From Terebella lapidaria (taxonomy: Eukaryota; Annelida; Polychaeta; Terebellida; Terebellidae), in the NCBI GenBank assembly GCA_949152475.1, contig OX424563.1:19379001-19443000 (forward strand): 64,000 nt of DNA, written 5' to 3'. Shown here one piece after another: positions 1 to 11,500 of this stretch. How positions within the stretch are numbered: the first letter of the stretch is position 1; every line of letters starts with the position of its first letter. A model generated the notes under the pieces. It was not told the origin of the DNA and searched no databases. It saw nothing but the letters and a program-made list of their open reading frames with translations. Position numbers and translations under genes: made by a program.

Positions 1-69
1 GCGTTTAAAACATTTTCGTCACGATGAAATTGATTTTCGTCACGTCTAAATGATTTTCGTCGCCAACAT
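1..69. repeat. Edge of a phased ~21-bp palindromic repeat array
   Basis: Three successive units of about 21 bp share the core ATTTTCGTC(G/A)C followed by an AT-rich half that tends to mirror it. The same architecture makes up the arms of the element at 35312-37074, so the window probably opens inside another copy of that family. The left boundary is outside the window. Confidence 0.55.
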
Positions 70-1097
70 AAATTTTACATAAGTACTTGAAAATAAAAAA
101 AAATTATGACCGAAAGAAGCCACCGTACAAACCAAAATTTCTGACCACCCTTTACCTTACCTTGAGTGAGCTCATTGCACGTGGCGCTAGGGTAAACACC
201 TAGATGCGGTAACCACAAGTGGGCTCCAGCCCCCCCCCCTCCCCAGTGTCACAAAATGGGTCCAAAATATACAACTAGGTGGCAGTAGTGAGCCTAATAT
301 AGCGATGCCTAACTACGTAACATTTTGTGAAAGCATTGACTTGTGTTTTCCAGGACATATTTTGACCGAGAAAGGACAGAAAAAAATGTTGTTTTGCAGT
401 GTGTTTATCTGAATGCATGTTGACTTTTCATGCATGTCACATCCAAGTATAAGTTGCAATGCCCTGGCCACATTTCGACAGTGTTTATTAATACGTAACC
501 AAAAAGACACCAAATTAGGATATTTATTAATATTTCTTTATTTCTGTTCTAAACCAGCCCACCTGTTCAAAAACTGTTTAAACATTTGCTGCTTGTGTTT
601 CTATGTTCAAGCGTGCAACAATAGATGATAATTATGATAATTAAATAAGGTATATTTAAAAATATTTTATTGACGAACACATCCGATGATGGAATATCTG
701 AAACATTTTGAAGTTACTCTATATACTTTCCCAAGGAACATACACATTCACCTCACTGTGTGCGAGTTTGAGTGTCTTGTTATGTAACAACTTGTGATGT
801 AACAGAATTTCAGTGACAGCGTGGCCTGTATCATGGTCCATGTATAGGTGACACTTTCCCGATTAACTTCATTCATTCAAACACTATCTTCCTGACCAGT
901 ATATAATACTTCTTCTTGTGAATAAGAGCACGCACCTGAATAAGTACTATATACTAGTACGAAAGCTAGTCACTATTACCTATGGTTTAAAAGAGATATG
1001 TACAATGTTAATCATTCACATGCATATTATATAGAGTACAACTATTGTTTTCACATAATTTTTGTCCTTGTGTGGTACTAGAGATTTTCAGTTTTAT
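70..1097. other. AT-rich non-coding DNA, nothing recognised
   Basis: Both strands are dense in stops and only short open frames occur. A poly-C tract lies near 228-245. No exon-like frame with splice signals or known domain is visible. This lies upstream of the TMEM87-like gene. Confidence 0.5.
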
Positions 1098-1519
1098 GGA
1101 CAAGCTCTAGCGAGGGACCCACAGAGGGCTAAAATGTGAAATTCCTTTGCTTGTTTTAGGACTTTCGTACAATCATCAATATGACATTATGCATATAAAA
1201 ACCGAAAATTTGGATGAAATATTCTCTACATTGTGGAATTATGTATAATGTAAGTATCAATCTATTACCACCAATAGTCAGATTTTGATGATACCGAAAA
1301 CAACACTCCCAAAATACCAGTGAAATGGGTCATTTTTTTCGGGCATGAAACATATGAGAGTCACCGACTTTATTTGTTGGCTACATGTCGTCAAAGCTGT
1401 GAAAGTCAGTGATTTTTTTCGGAATTTTAGTAAATTTCGGTCAAATTTTCTTATCTTGAAACGGTCAAAGGAATTTAGCATTTTAGCCCACCTGGTGGCT
1501 GCTCCGCTAGAGCTTGTCC
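1098..1519. mobile_element. Inverted-repeat (MITE-like) unit
   Basis: Positions 1098-1165 and 1453-1519 are reverse complements for about 65 bp with a few mismatches. The outer words are GGACAAGCTCTAGCG and its complement, and the spacer is about 290 bp. No target-site duplication is obvious at the arms, so the exact ends may lie further out. Near 1249-1300 the loop shares sequence with repeats at about 31958 and, inverted, about 40700. A non-autonomous DNA element or foldback relic is likely. Confidence 0.55.
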
Positions 1520-3479
1520 TGAAGAGCATCGGCGACATGCGAAGTAATGGAAAATAACCTTTTTCCATTACTTCTATCGCACAATAGATGTTAATATATA
1601 CAAAATATCATCACTGCCCAGTCAGTGATTTCCATCAAAGTCAATAATAAATGTACAAGACTTATAGTAACGAACAACACATTTCCAGAAAAGCTTATCA
1701 CGAGATTAAATAGACACACTTCTGAATGAGCCTGATTCACCAACATGATCTCTATATACATTTGTTATTACTGATGATGTCATAATTTTTGTAATAAGTT
1801 AGCAAATCAACTAGCTGATATTATTACAACACCCATAAAATCTCTATTGGGGAAAACTTTGCCTGACTTAGTCTAAATGTAAATGTTTATCACCTCATTT
1901 ATTTTATTTTATGCAAAAATAATTATTGTAGGCAAAACTAACTAGTTCAATTCATGTTAACTTATCCAGTAGCATAATATTATTTTGATTCGTATGAAAC
2001 CATCAGCTGGGTACTTTTACACACATCAAGTGTGATTTGTTTTCAAAGCTGATAGAAGCACAGATTTGAAGCTGAAGGAATGTTACGACTGTTGTATACA
2101 GGATAGCAATTTTTACTAACTACCAGTAATGTTATTGTGACAATCATAAAATATTTACTGGACAGAAACTTTGCCTTGTTTAGTCCAATAATAATTATTT
2201 CCCACCTTACAAGTAGCTATTTTTATCGTGGACAATGATACATTACTCAATTAGTTGATTTCACCTTAAGTTATTCTGTTTTCGTGTGTGATATCTTCAA
2301 AGTGGACCCAGCTGGAATGTCTACTGTCCCAAAACTGAATATCACACACTGTTGTGATAAGTTACTATTCCAAAGACAATAACCTATCTGTTTTGGCATT
2401 ATTTTGCATGTATGTCACAGCAGCTCTGTATTACCAAATGCCCACAAGTGCCCACAAGTTATTCGTGTCAAAAGGGCCGATTTCATCACAAAATGTGTAG
2501 TCGATAGTCGGATATTTTCACAATATTCACAGATTGTTGTAATGGGTTAGGCTACATCTTTCATGTAGCACAAACACATTAAAACTCGTTGAACTCTCAG
2601 GATTACTTTCTTTTTATTGTTTTTTTGCCCTCCTTGACCAAAGAAATTGTTTGATAAAAAGTACACGACGATTGGGGACATCCGGCGTTTCACGTTCGAA
2701 CCCCACGTATATTTAATCATGCCTCTGCGCGACTCAATCCACGTTCGGGGGATATATTCCGGAATAAAAATACATTTCACACTCATAGAATGACGTGCCT
2801 TCAATGATATTCTCTTCAACGGTATTCAATGACACATGTGGTATTGTCTAAATTTACATATACCATTACACGTGAATCTATATTCACATAACACACATGT
2901 ATAGCCTACCACTATACGTGAATCTAAAAACCCAAGAAGTGACTGTACACAGTCTATTCCAAAAGTTCAATTCATTGCTACAAGTAACAATTTGGAAATA
3001 TTAATATTCATATAGCCTCACTGTACCTTTCTTCTCAATGTCACCACATTATAGCTGGTCTGTATAAGACATTGTTTTCAGGTCAAGTCAAATTTATTCG
3101 ACAGTGTGAAATGTACACGCTATTTAGATTAAACATCAACAATTTCAAATTTTACAAGAAATGTGTACCACTCTCAGGCCACCACATACCCAATGGCTGT
3201 CTTCCTATGGCGCCTAGCAGGGAAAAAATAGAAAACAAATTATAAGCGTGTCAATATATATACATGTACTAAGCGTGTAGTCTTCCCAGGAGCAGCTGTG
3301 TGTGGCGGGGCGAGTCGGGCGTGAGAATCAGGTGCTGACAGCGTGACGCCGTGAACGGGTGGGGGACCTATCAACCTATTTTCGTTGGTGCTCACCGTGA
3401 GATTTATCACAAGAAGCCCCGATATTTAATGGATGCATTCAGATTTATGGCTTCCTGTAATGTGTCTTCGCCACTCGGC
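1520..3479. other. AT-rich intergenic DNA, no gene seen
   Basis: No frame here resembles a known domain. Two stretches, about 1795-2035 and 2100-2330, look like very diverged direct repeats of one another. A possible LINE 3' end in - orientation lies near 3075-3230 (the complement reads AATAAATTTGACTTG) but is too weak to call. Confidence 0.4.
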
Positions 3480-3807
3480 CCGTTATCCAGTCTCATAGTC
3501 CCGGTACAGAAAGTCATATCGTGCATACGAAGTGAGAGAAAACAAAAATGACATGGAAACTCATGAACACCCCCAAAATGGCCATTAGGAGGTGAAATCA
3601 GGTGTTCCGGAAAGAGTGAGCATTTCCTGCCCCACTAAATTCCCCAAAATTTACTTGAAAACAGATCTAGTTGCATGACAGTCATGGATTTGGTGTATTT
3701 ATCAACCAGATCATGATGACGTCCATAGAATTTCTGGCCCAAGTATCATTCATCGCGCCTTCCTCCATATTCAATAAGGATAAAAAAGGTGACAGACGGA
3801 TCAAATG

Positions 3808-3942
3808 TTTTTGTAAATATTTCACAAATGTTGGCAAAGACCTGGCCAATAGTTTTTGTAAATATTTCACAAATGTTGGCAAAGACCTGGCCAATAGTTT
3901 TTGTAAATATTTCACAAATGTTGGCAAAGACCTGGCTGATAA
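3808..3942 (+). repeat. 45-bp exact tandem triplication at LINE 5' junction
   Basis: Units start at 3808, 3853 and 3898. The first two are identical over 45 bp and the third is identical for about 38 bp before continuing into the LINE. Each unit encodes 15 residues ending in YFTNVGKDLA, so the frame stays open. The repeat begins exactly at the 5' insertion junction, which suggests it arose during integration. Confidence 0.9.
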
Positions 3943-5528
3943 AATACCACCAAGTAACAAACATTATATGGAGTACATGAAAGATAATGCTAACTCAAAA
4001 TCAATATACTTGTCACCCACTTCTCCTGATGAAATACATCAAATTATAAATAAATTGAAAAGTAAGAAAAGCTCTGGTCATGACGGAATAAACTCGATAC
4101 TTTTAAAAAAGATAAATGTTTCTATATGTGAACCATTATCAATTATTATCAATAAATCAATTATTACTGGTGAAGTTCCAAATAGCATGAAAATTGCAAA
4201 AGTTGTCCCAATTTATAAGGCAAAAGATAAAACAATTCTCAACAATTACAGACCTGTTTCGCTATTGCCTTGTATATCTAAAATACTAGAAAAAATTATA
4301 CATAAACGATTATATCACTTTTTGTCAATTAGTAATATTTTATACAAAAGTCAATATGGATTTCGACCGAAATATAGCACCTCGAGTGCAGTTATTGAAT
4401 TTGTGTATAATATTCTGAGCTCCTACGAGTGTGATAAGCACAGTCTTGCTGTATTTTTGGACCTCTCCAAGGCCTTCGATACAATTGATCATAATACACT
4501 TATTTCCAAACTAGCCCATTATGGTGTTAGGGGGGTGGCCTTGGAGTGGTTCAAAAACTATCTGATAGATAGACAGCAATATGTACAAATAGACGGTCAA
4601 AAATCTTATACATGCCAAGTGAAATGTGGGGTACCACAAGGGTCGGTACTTGGTCCACTATTATTTATATTATACTCAAATGACCTACCTATCAGCCTCA
4701 CTAAAACAAATTGTATTCTTTTTGCGGATGATACAACTATATTCTACTCTTCAAAAAATAAAACAGAATTATATGAAACAATGAACTCGGAATTAGACAT
4801 CCTTTATGATTGGTTTAAAGCAAATAAATTGTCTCTTAATGCAGGGAAAACTTATTGTATGTTGTTTGAAAAAATAAAAAGGAGAAAAACCCACTGGATG
4901 GGAGCTTATGGATTGGAGGGGGGAACATTTTGAAAATGTAACTAAAACTAAATTTCTAGGGCTGATAATTGATGATAATTTAGATTGGCATGAGCATATT
5001 CATATGATTAAAGGGAAAATAGTTAGCGAAATATATGTTATTAACACTTTGAAAAACATGCTAACATGCACTACATTAAGGACTGTTTATTACTCACTAA
5101 TTCATCCATATCTAACATACGGTCTACTTCTATGGGGAAATACACTCAAGAAATATTCAAAAGGAATCGATAAACTACAGAAAAAAGCAATTAGATGTAT
5201 TCAGGGAGCAAGATATAATGATAGCACTGGTCCATTATTTGCCCGTAGTAATATATGAAAATTATATGTGTTATTTTACATGCAATTAATGGTATTCATG
5301 TATAACTCTTACCACAACCAATTACCTGACCAAATACAGCGAATATTCAACAGAAATGAAGAAATACACGATTATATTACTCGATATCGCAGAGATCCAC
5401 AGACGATTTCCAGAAAGTCATATCTTGTGGCCAGGAGTTTCATATGCCAGGGACCATCTCAATGGGCATCTTTGAATGAAAATATCAAAAAATCGAAATC
5501 ACTTCCAATTTTAAGGAAATCTATATAA
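3898..5528 (+). pseudogene. LINE reverse transcriptase, frameshifted
   Basis: The frame covers the end of the endonuclease-RT linker and a full RT domain: HDGINS, NNYRPVSLLP, QYGFRPKYST, a D-containing LDLSKAFDTIDH block, CGVPQGSVLGPLLF near 4625-4666, and the catalytic FADD box near 4720-4735. This is followed by thumb and C-terminal motifs. The first frame ends at 4933, the next runs 4908-5258 in another frame, and the last continues 5268-5528 after a TGA. Family level is jockey/CR1-like; the exact clade is not assigned. The product would have been the LINE polymerase used in target-primed reverse transcription. Confidence 0.85.
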
Positions 5529-5587
5529 AAATCATATATTGCAAAATATATAGCATAGATTTTTTAGACTTGTTGTGGAAAAGTGGA

Positions 5588-5716
5588 ACATGATATGTGC
5601 TGAATATTCTAGTGACCTTGAATTGACCAATGACTTTATTTTCAGGGTCATTGACTAAAGGTTAAATATCTAAAATATATATTGTCTGGTAGCCTTTCTT
5701 AGCCATTGGGCTATTC
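5588..5716 (+). mobile_element. Fragment of HINE-like 3' end
   Basis: It contains one core unit (GTGACCTTGAATTGACC) followed by the diverged 3' terminus TGTCTGGTAGCCT and the stem-loop TTAGCCATTGGGCTA, matching the family ends at 23930 and 34169. It lies within the 3' part of the LINE at 3808-6071. Confidence 0.65.
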
Positions 5717-6160
5717 TTTTCCACTTTCTACTGGTGCGTAGAGTTCATTCATCATTTAACCACTATCCATACTAGTTCTGATGGGGTAGGGAGGGTTAGG
5801 GGGCTTTTAATACATATTGTATATTTATTTCCCAAGTTAATAGAAACTAATCTTGTGTATAACTACCATTTATATCTAAGGTACTAGCGTATAGGGTTCA
5901 ATCAGGCATACATTGTTACTAAAACATTATTTTTTTGTCTATTTTTCAACTGGATTGTCTGCTTACAGACTTAGGTCTTTGATTGATACCTCAAGTGGAC
6001 ATACCTGTAACTTCATATATATTTCAAATATTATTGTATTTTGTCTCTTGAAATAAAATATCTATCTATCTAAATGGCATTCATTCAGTGAACGAGTAGT
6101 ATTAAGGCGCAGTGTATGATACTTGGGCCGAATTTCTTTAAAGGCAGCTATGAGTCTTGG

Positions 6161-6285
6161 GGCCTAAGTATCATACACTGCGCCTTCCTCTATATTCAAT
6201 AAGGATTAAAAAGGTGACAGACGGATTAAAAGGTAATCATTTAGTGGACGAGTAGTATTAAGGCACAGTGTATGATACTTGTACC
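6161..6285. mobile_element. hAT-type 125-bp MITE (copy 2)
   Basis: It is bounded by the 8-bp duplication AGTCTTGG at 6153-6160 and 6286-6293. The left end reads GGCCTAAGTATCATACACTG and the right end TATGATACTTGTACC, so the terminal repeats are slightly eroded. It is exactly 125 bp and intact. It interrupts the Penelope-like sequence only 31 bp from MITE copy 1. Confidence 0.9.
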
Positions 6286-6444
6286 AGTCTTGGTATGGTA
6301 AAACATATCCTTGTCGCAGCAATAGAGATTAGCTGGGCACTTCGATAAACAAAGTACTCATATTTGCAACTAGCTCTGGAATAGCGTGTAAGTTCAGAAG
6401 CAAACACACCATTTGGCGGTGACACAGGAATGCTGCTGCTTAGA

Positions 6445-6484
<40 letters not shown>

Positions 6485-6510
6485 GAAATAATAATAATAA
6501 TAATAATAAT
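6445..6510. repeat. (ATT)n microsatellite
   Basis: About 22 AAT/ATT triplets with one AATAGAAAT interruption. In the - orientation this is a (TTA)n run at the 3' side of the tRNA-like sequence at 6896-6988, so it may be the tail of that SINE-like insertion. Confidence 0.85.
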
Positions 6511-6624
6511 AATCAGATTTGTTTACCGACGGTCCATGATGATAGGCAACTCTGCCTGTCTTTCCCATCCCCCGTCGGGTGACAATTTTGAAAGCACATT
6601 CGAATGGAAAAATACGGGAGACCG

Positions 6625-6832
6625 TTAGTGCCAGGTGTGAAAATATAATTAAGTGGCGGCCGCCAGATAATTATCTGCCACTTAATTATCTGGCGGCCGC
6701 CACATAATTATCTGGCGGTCGCCACTTAATTATATTTTCACACCTGGCACTAATAATATAATTATGTGGCGGCCGCCAGATAATTAGGTGGCGGCCGCCA
6801 GATAAATATATTTTCGCACCTTTCATTATCTG
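6625..6832. mobile_element. Foldback element with GGCGGCCGCC palindromes
   Basis: Positions 6625-6753 form a near-perfect foldback beginning TTAGTGCCAGGTGTGAAAA and ending with its complement. The interior is a chain of GGCGGCCGCC or GGCGGTCGCC cores separated by AT-rich AGATAATTAT linkers at about 22-bp spacing. A second partial arm follows to 6832. TTA and TAA flank the GTGCC ends, so a PIF/Harbinger-like 3-bp target site is possible but not proven. Confidence 0.75.
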
Positions 6833-6895
6833 GCCTCAACGGGCTTCCGTAGAGAAACATTTGCATTGCAAGAATGAAAACTCCACCTACTTTGT

Positions 6896-6988
6896 GCCGG
6901 TGACGGGGTTCGAACCCGCTTCACCTACCGCCCCTGAGCTTCTTTGCTTCAAGAGCCACCAGTCCAATTCACTCGGCCACAGAGGCGG
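6896..6988 (-). mobile_element. tRNA-like SINE head
   Basis: The complement shows a pol III A box (TGGCCGAGTGA) and a perfect B box (GGTTCGAACCC) about 60 bp apart, with a long class II-like variable region and a CTTGAAG loop suggestive of tRNA-Ser. The anticodon stem pairs poorly, so this is better read as the head of a tRNA-derived SINE than as a working tRNA. The SINE would run leftwards to the (TTA)n tail near 6445 and carry the foldback element. Confidence 0.6.
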
Positions 6989-7366
6989 TTAAATGGAAAT
7001 GACTATGGAAAAATTGAAATCATCAAGTTTGTCATATAATCTAGTTGACAGGTTAGAATCATTATCAATCTCCAGCCTCAGGTCTACATAGTTGGAAAAA
7101 TTAGCGACGTCTGTAGTATCCTTAATTTCAAGTTCCTTAGGATATATGACATCCAAATAATCACCAAACTTGGGATTATTCAGCGACAATACATCGTCTA
7201 TGTATCGGAAAGTGAAATTAAAATTACATGTTAGTTTCTTAGAACATCCTCGTTGTAAATGTTGGATGAAATCTGATTCATATGAGTATAAAAACAGGTC
7301 TGCCAATAATGGTGCACAGTTTGTACCCATGGGAATACCAATAGTTGGAATATTCGACTTCAACAA
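6989..7366 (-). pseudogene. Penelope-like reverse transcriptase fragment (copy 1)
   Basis: The 125-codon frame contains GIPMGTNCAPLLADL and the catalytic FRYIDDVLSL block, then KELEIKDTT and the LYDK segment. It is nearly identical in protein to the copy at 20443-21123. The upstream part is shortened by a deletion and the downstream part was displaced by the SINE-like insert. It is a relic without its full fingers or C-terminus. Confidence 0.85.
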
Positions 7367-7425
7367 AAAGAGTCGCCTTCAACAAAAAAGCGGTATTATA
7401 TTTGACTACAATATAGTGGTACCGA

Positions 7426-8448
7426 CGAGCCATCCCCTTAACCTTTCGTGCGGACTAGTGACGTAAGTGGGTGCCTTTGGCCTCGGCCGGCCAGGGAGAT
7501 TTTTGGCCGTAGAAAGGCGGGGGCGACTCGCCTATAGTGTGGCATAATCAATAGACCATGGATTCGCGTGGTTCTGTGGTTTCACTTTCGGTTTTTTTAT
7601 GGCGGAAGATCGTGGGCATTATCAAACTATTTTTTTACATGGTTGTTTGCCTAATTATAGCATATTTACAGTTTCAACCAAAACTGGACTCGAACTGAAG
7701 AGGCCAGAGCAAGGTGAGAGGTGAGAATAGCCGGGCACGATACAAATTTGGTAAAAAAAAAAAAGACCCGAGATCCTCAATTCATATTGATGAACATTGG
7801 ATATGTTCACTCGTCTAGCGATAACAATATACTGCAAGTAAATATAGTTTTTGTCCTATTCGGCCTGACATACAGTTTAACTCCCAATTATACAATAACA
7901 CTCTCAGCCATTCTGACACATGAAACTGTGACCACTATCAGTTTTTGAACAGCATAACGCCATCACATGTTACTTTTCAGACCGTTCCACACCACTGGTC
8001 AGACCAATGATTTTTCTTTGCATTATTGAGCTGTTGCATTGACATTCACCACTGTTTTAACTTACTGCTTTCCCGCTCATTCTTACAATGGTAAAATCTC
8101 ATTTAGAATCTGATTCATCGAAGTAGTTTTCTTCTGTGTGAAGAACAAACTTCGAATTCACGTCAGCAACTTTGGTCACACGCTTGTTAAAACGTTGCCT
8201 GAATTCCATATAATACAAGTAAGTAAGTTCCGAGATTTCATGAGATATTTTCGCTCCAATAAATTATGCGCCGACTTTAGCATGTGTTTTTAGTATACTT
8301 GGTATCGCAACAGAAGCCACACTCTTTGTCGAATACCTTATGCAGTGGATATTAAGGCTTTTGGTGCAGTGTCGGGGGCCTTGGGACCATTGGGTGTTAA
8401 AGCGAAAGCAGCAGGACAAATCGTTTAAACAACTTGGACACGGGGAAA
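7426..8448. other. Upstream region of the TMEM87-like gene
   Basis: No gene or clear element is seen between the Penelope-like relic and exon 1. The stretch should contain the promoter and 5' leader, but no TATA box or initiator can be assigned with confidence. A GC-richer patch lies near 7480-7530. Confidence 0.4.
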
Positions 8449-8541
8449 ATGGCGCCCAGGACACCTGTTGTATTCTCTGTAATTTGTTCTGTAACATTGG
8501 CCATTCCACAATACTGGAGTAGCGATATTGTTTTAACAGAG
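8449..8541 (+). CDS. TMEM87: TMEM87-like exon 1 (signal peptide)
   Basis: The ATG sits in AAAATGGCG, a good initiation context. The 31 codons begin MAPRTPVVFSVICSVTLA, a short basic start followed by a hydrophobic stretch as in a signal peptide. The exon ends in GAG before the donor GTATGT, phase 0, matching exon 2. It is assigned because phase, content and order fit; the sequence itself is not family-diagnostic. A frame opening at an upstream TTG (8434) adds five residues but has no ATG. Confidence 0.68.
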
Positions 8542-11500
8542 GTATGTATGCTGAATAATGATGATCTGTCTGCAGATATTTTAAGTTACCGGACCTACCT
8601 ACCGGCCCGATTGCCTATTGGCATGGCGTTGCATCAGTCGTCCGTCGGCGATGTCGTCGTCTGTCCACATCCTTATCTTTAGAGTTTACGGGTGAATCTT
8701 CCTGAAATTTTGCACAAAAAATGCCTAAAAATTATTCATAAAGGGAATTATTATTTGCACGTTTTTTTCTAAAAAAAAAAAAAAAATGGCAGCCATTTTT
8801 AAAACAGTCAATTTCTGACTTTGGCGGTCATTTTCTAAAAAACGGTTCAGACAGTTTTGAGATTATTGTTTCAGAAGATTTCCCAGCCCAAGTACATTGT
8901 ACTGCTAGATACATGTACATTTAATCGGTCTTGCACCCTTTTAATCCTTATTAAATATAGAGGCACAAGCAGCACAAGTTACTGGGGCCGATTCCGTTTA
9001 TATCACTACTATGTGATGAAGTGGCCGTGGCGCAACGCACTAAGTCGTTCGCCCGCTGCTGAAGGGAATTCAATGTTCGTCGTTGGCGGGTTCGAGCCCC
9101 GCTCTCGGCGATCAAAATTCACTCAGCGGATCAAGGGTTACCCCTCACTTCTCAGTCCGTCGGCCTGGAGCGGACACTAATATGGTGACCAGGTGATACA
9201 TTGTAGACTGCTGCACTCGGTGTATCGGCGGTGGTGAAGGGGCAGAAACCTAGTTCACTAGGCGTACCCGGATCTGTCATGGGCCGCGCTACAAATACCC
9301 ATCAATGCAATACACCAGAAAATCCCGTCCATACACTACATGCATAAACGGGAACCAAAAATATGCCAGGCGCTGCACTGCGGCGACGCGCCACCAATAT
9401 ATCGCGGACCAAAGTTGGTCGGATGGTGGTAAGGCAAGTTCCCTTACAGGGTTACGTCAGTATAATCTATCTATCTATCCATAACGCGATATGGATCGAT
9501 CGTTTTTTTGGCATAATGTCACATGATGATAGATAGTACTATAAGTCTTAAAATTAAAGTATAATCGAAACAAATTTTCAATATCTTATAGCCTAAGTGT
9601 CATTCATTTCACACAACAAAAATTAGCTATAAAACTACATTAGTGGGGTTTTGTATCGGTGTTGAAACTATCTACATGTCCTAATGTTGCAAAAAATAAC
9701 TTCTTCAATTTTACACTTTCCAGAACCAAATTTTGTGTGAATGAACCTTTAAAAAATCTATCAAAAAATAGAACAAAAAACAATTGAAAAAAATAGTTTG
9801 AAATTTCGAGAAATTTGGGTCTTGTCAGAAGGTGCAGGCAATGTTATACCCTGGAGACACGGTTACTGAAATTGAGGTTTCGAAATTTTCAAGTTGACTT
9901 TGTAAGTCCAAAAATGTGCAAAATTTCGAAACAAAACTTGAATATGATAGAAACTAACATAGTCTAACATATCTGAGAGTTTCAAGTTTTTTTGTAGACA
10001 AAATTGACATATAATATTTTTTTTCAAATCTTTAGAAATACGTGTCCTTTTGCCACATTTTTATGTCCTTTTGTCACATTTCAATAGGTAAATATTAAAT
10101 AATTCCTGTAAATGTTCACATATTTTCACGAAATTTTTATTGCTGCATGGTAGTGACATACTGCAAAAAATACACAAATTTTGCACATTTTGGTTCAAAA
10201 TTGCAGCCGTTTCTTGTCCAATTGACACATTTTCTTCAATATCTCCAAGAGTATTTATGTCAATAATTTGATTTTTTTTCATAATGTGTATAATTCAGTT
10301 CTACGGCACATAAAGAAAACCCAACACTGTTTTTGTCAAAAAAATGTAGGACTTTTTCCTATTTTCGTCAATTTTCACTCTACAAGCGTGATTTTCACAT
10401 ATGTATACCTCCTACCAGAGATGTCTTGCGTCAAAAAAATTCAGATTTTTGATACAAAAATAATCATTTATTTTCAAAATATTTTCTGTGAAAATGAGAT
10501 AGATAGATGGTCAATGAAGCATTTGTACAACAGATTGTGTACATTTGTCACGTAATACTTTGCTGCCATCTGGCGAACGTGAAAATATGCTCTCCAGATT
10601 CTTGTAGCAAAAGGACAATGGCATGCGACAATAGTACTAGTAACAGAACTATCTATCTATCATGTGTAGCAAAAGTACATGTTATGTGACATTAGTACCA
10701 GTTACAAAACTATCTATTTATTACATGTAGCAAAAGTACAATGCTATGTGACATTAGTACTGGCAAACAGCACTATCTATCTATCTATCATGTGTAGCAA
10801 AAGTACCAGGTTATGCGACATTAGTACTTTCGTGGAATACAATCTATCTATCTGCAGTGGTCTACGATCTATCTACTAAGCATGATGTACTTTTGTCACA
10901 GGTAGATGGCAAAAGTGACAATCGGACATTTTGCAACAAAAGGACACTCAAATGAGACAAAAGGACAAGATGTGACAATCGGACTGCAACAAAAGGACAC
11001 AAATGGGACATTAGGACACTCAAATGTGACATTCGGACACAACATGTACGAAAGTCACAATTGCCTGCAACAAAAGGACACAAATGCGTGACATAAGGAC
11101 AGATCGCGATACCTATCTATCTATCTATCCATCTATCTATATGTAGCTTATGTTTGTATTACAAGCATATAGGAAGTCATATATGTTGCATCTTTTGGTG
11201 ACTTTGAACTTCACCTCAGATTTGACCTTGGATGATTTTGAAAGGTCAAAACGGCCATTTTTATCGAAAGTTGTCTAATTTTGACTTTCATCTGTTTAAA
11301 GATCTTTATCTTCAGCACATGCTAATGAGGGTCCTTGATTTTGCCGGAAAGAGAGCCCTAAATTGCTCGTAAGGGTTGATTGTAGGCCTAAAATGCCTAT
11401 GAAGGCCTGGTATGCACTAATTGGCTTCTAGGACCAAAAACACTTAAAAGTACATGGAGCTTATGTTTGCATTACAAACATATAGGAAGTCATATATGTT

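Larger units (their letters stand above)
3808..6071 (+). mobile_element. 5'-truncated jockey-superfamily LINE
   Basis: This non-LTR retrotransposon copy is inserted inside MITE copy 1. AAATG at 3803-3807 is repeated at 6072-6076 and forms a 5-bp target duplication. The 3' end is AATAAAATA followed by a short (ATCT)n tail instead of poly-A. The 5' end is truncated inside ORF2 and starts with a 45-bp tandem triplication. A short stretch at 5588-5716 of the 3' part resembles the HINE-like family. A frameshift near 4890-4910 and an in-frame TGA at 5256-5258 show that it is dead. Confidence 0.87.
3736..6129. mobile_element. hAT-type 125-bp MITE (copy 1), split by a LINE
   Basis: The ends are GGCCCAAGTATCAT at 3736 and its reverse complement ending at 6129, followed inward by (A/C)TGCGCCTT. 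The element is flanked by the perfect 8-bp target duplication GAATTTCT at 3728-3735 and 6130-6137, the length used by hAT transposases. Removing the inserted LINE (3808-6071) and one 5-bp duplication leaves 125 bp, the same length as copies at 6161-6285 and 52369-52493. It has no coding capacity. Confidence 0.88.
3480..7425 (-). mobile_element. Penelope-like retroelement copy 1, fragmented by nested insertions
   Basis: The pieces 3480-3735, 6130-6160, 6286-6444 and 6989-7425 are collinear with the cleaner copy at 20259-21225, in the same - orientation. The gaps are exactly where other elements sit: a 125-bp MITE carrying a LINE (3736-6129), a second 125-bp MITE (6161-6285) and a SINE-like insert (about 6445-6988). 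The reverse-transcriptase part also lacks about 95 bp near 7345-7370 relative to copy 2. The copy is therefore an old, inactive scaffold into which later elements inserted. Confidence 0.8.

Noticed and set aside
2547-2819. 90-codon - strand frame and a TGGGGTTCGAACG B-box-like word
   Set aside because: No A box at the right distance and no protein family resemblance.
3671-3807. Apparent start of the LINE open frame upstream of 3808
   Set aside because: This part is read-through across the Penelope-like and MITE sequences. The true LINE starts at the AAATG duplication.
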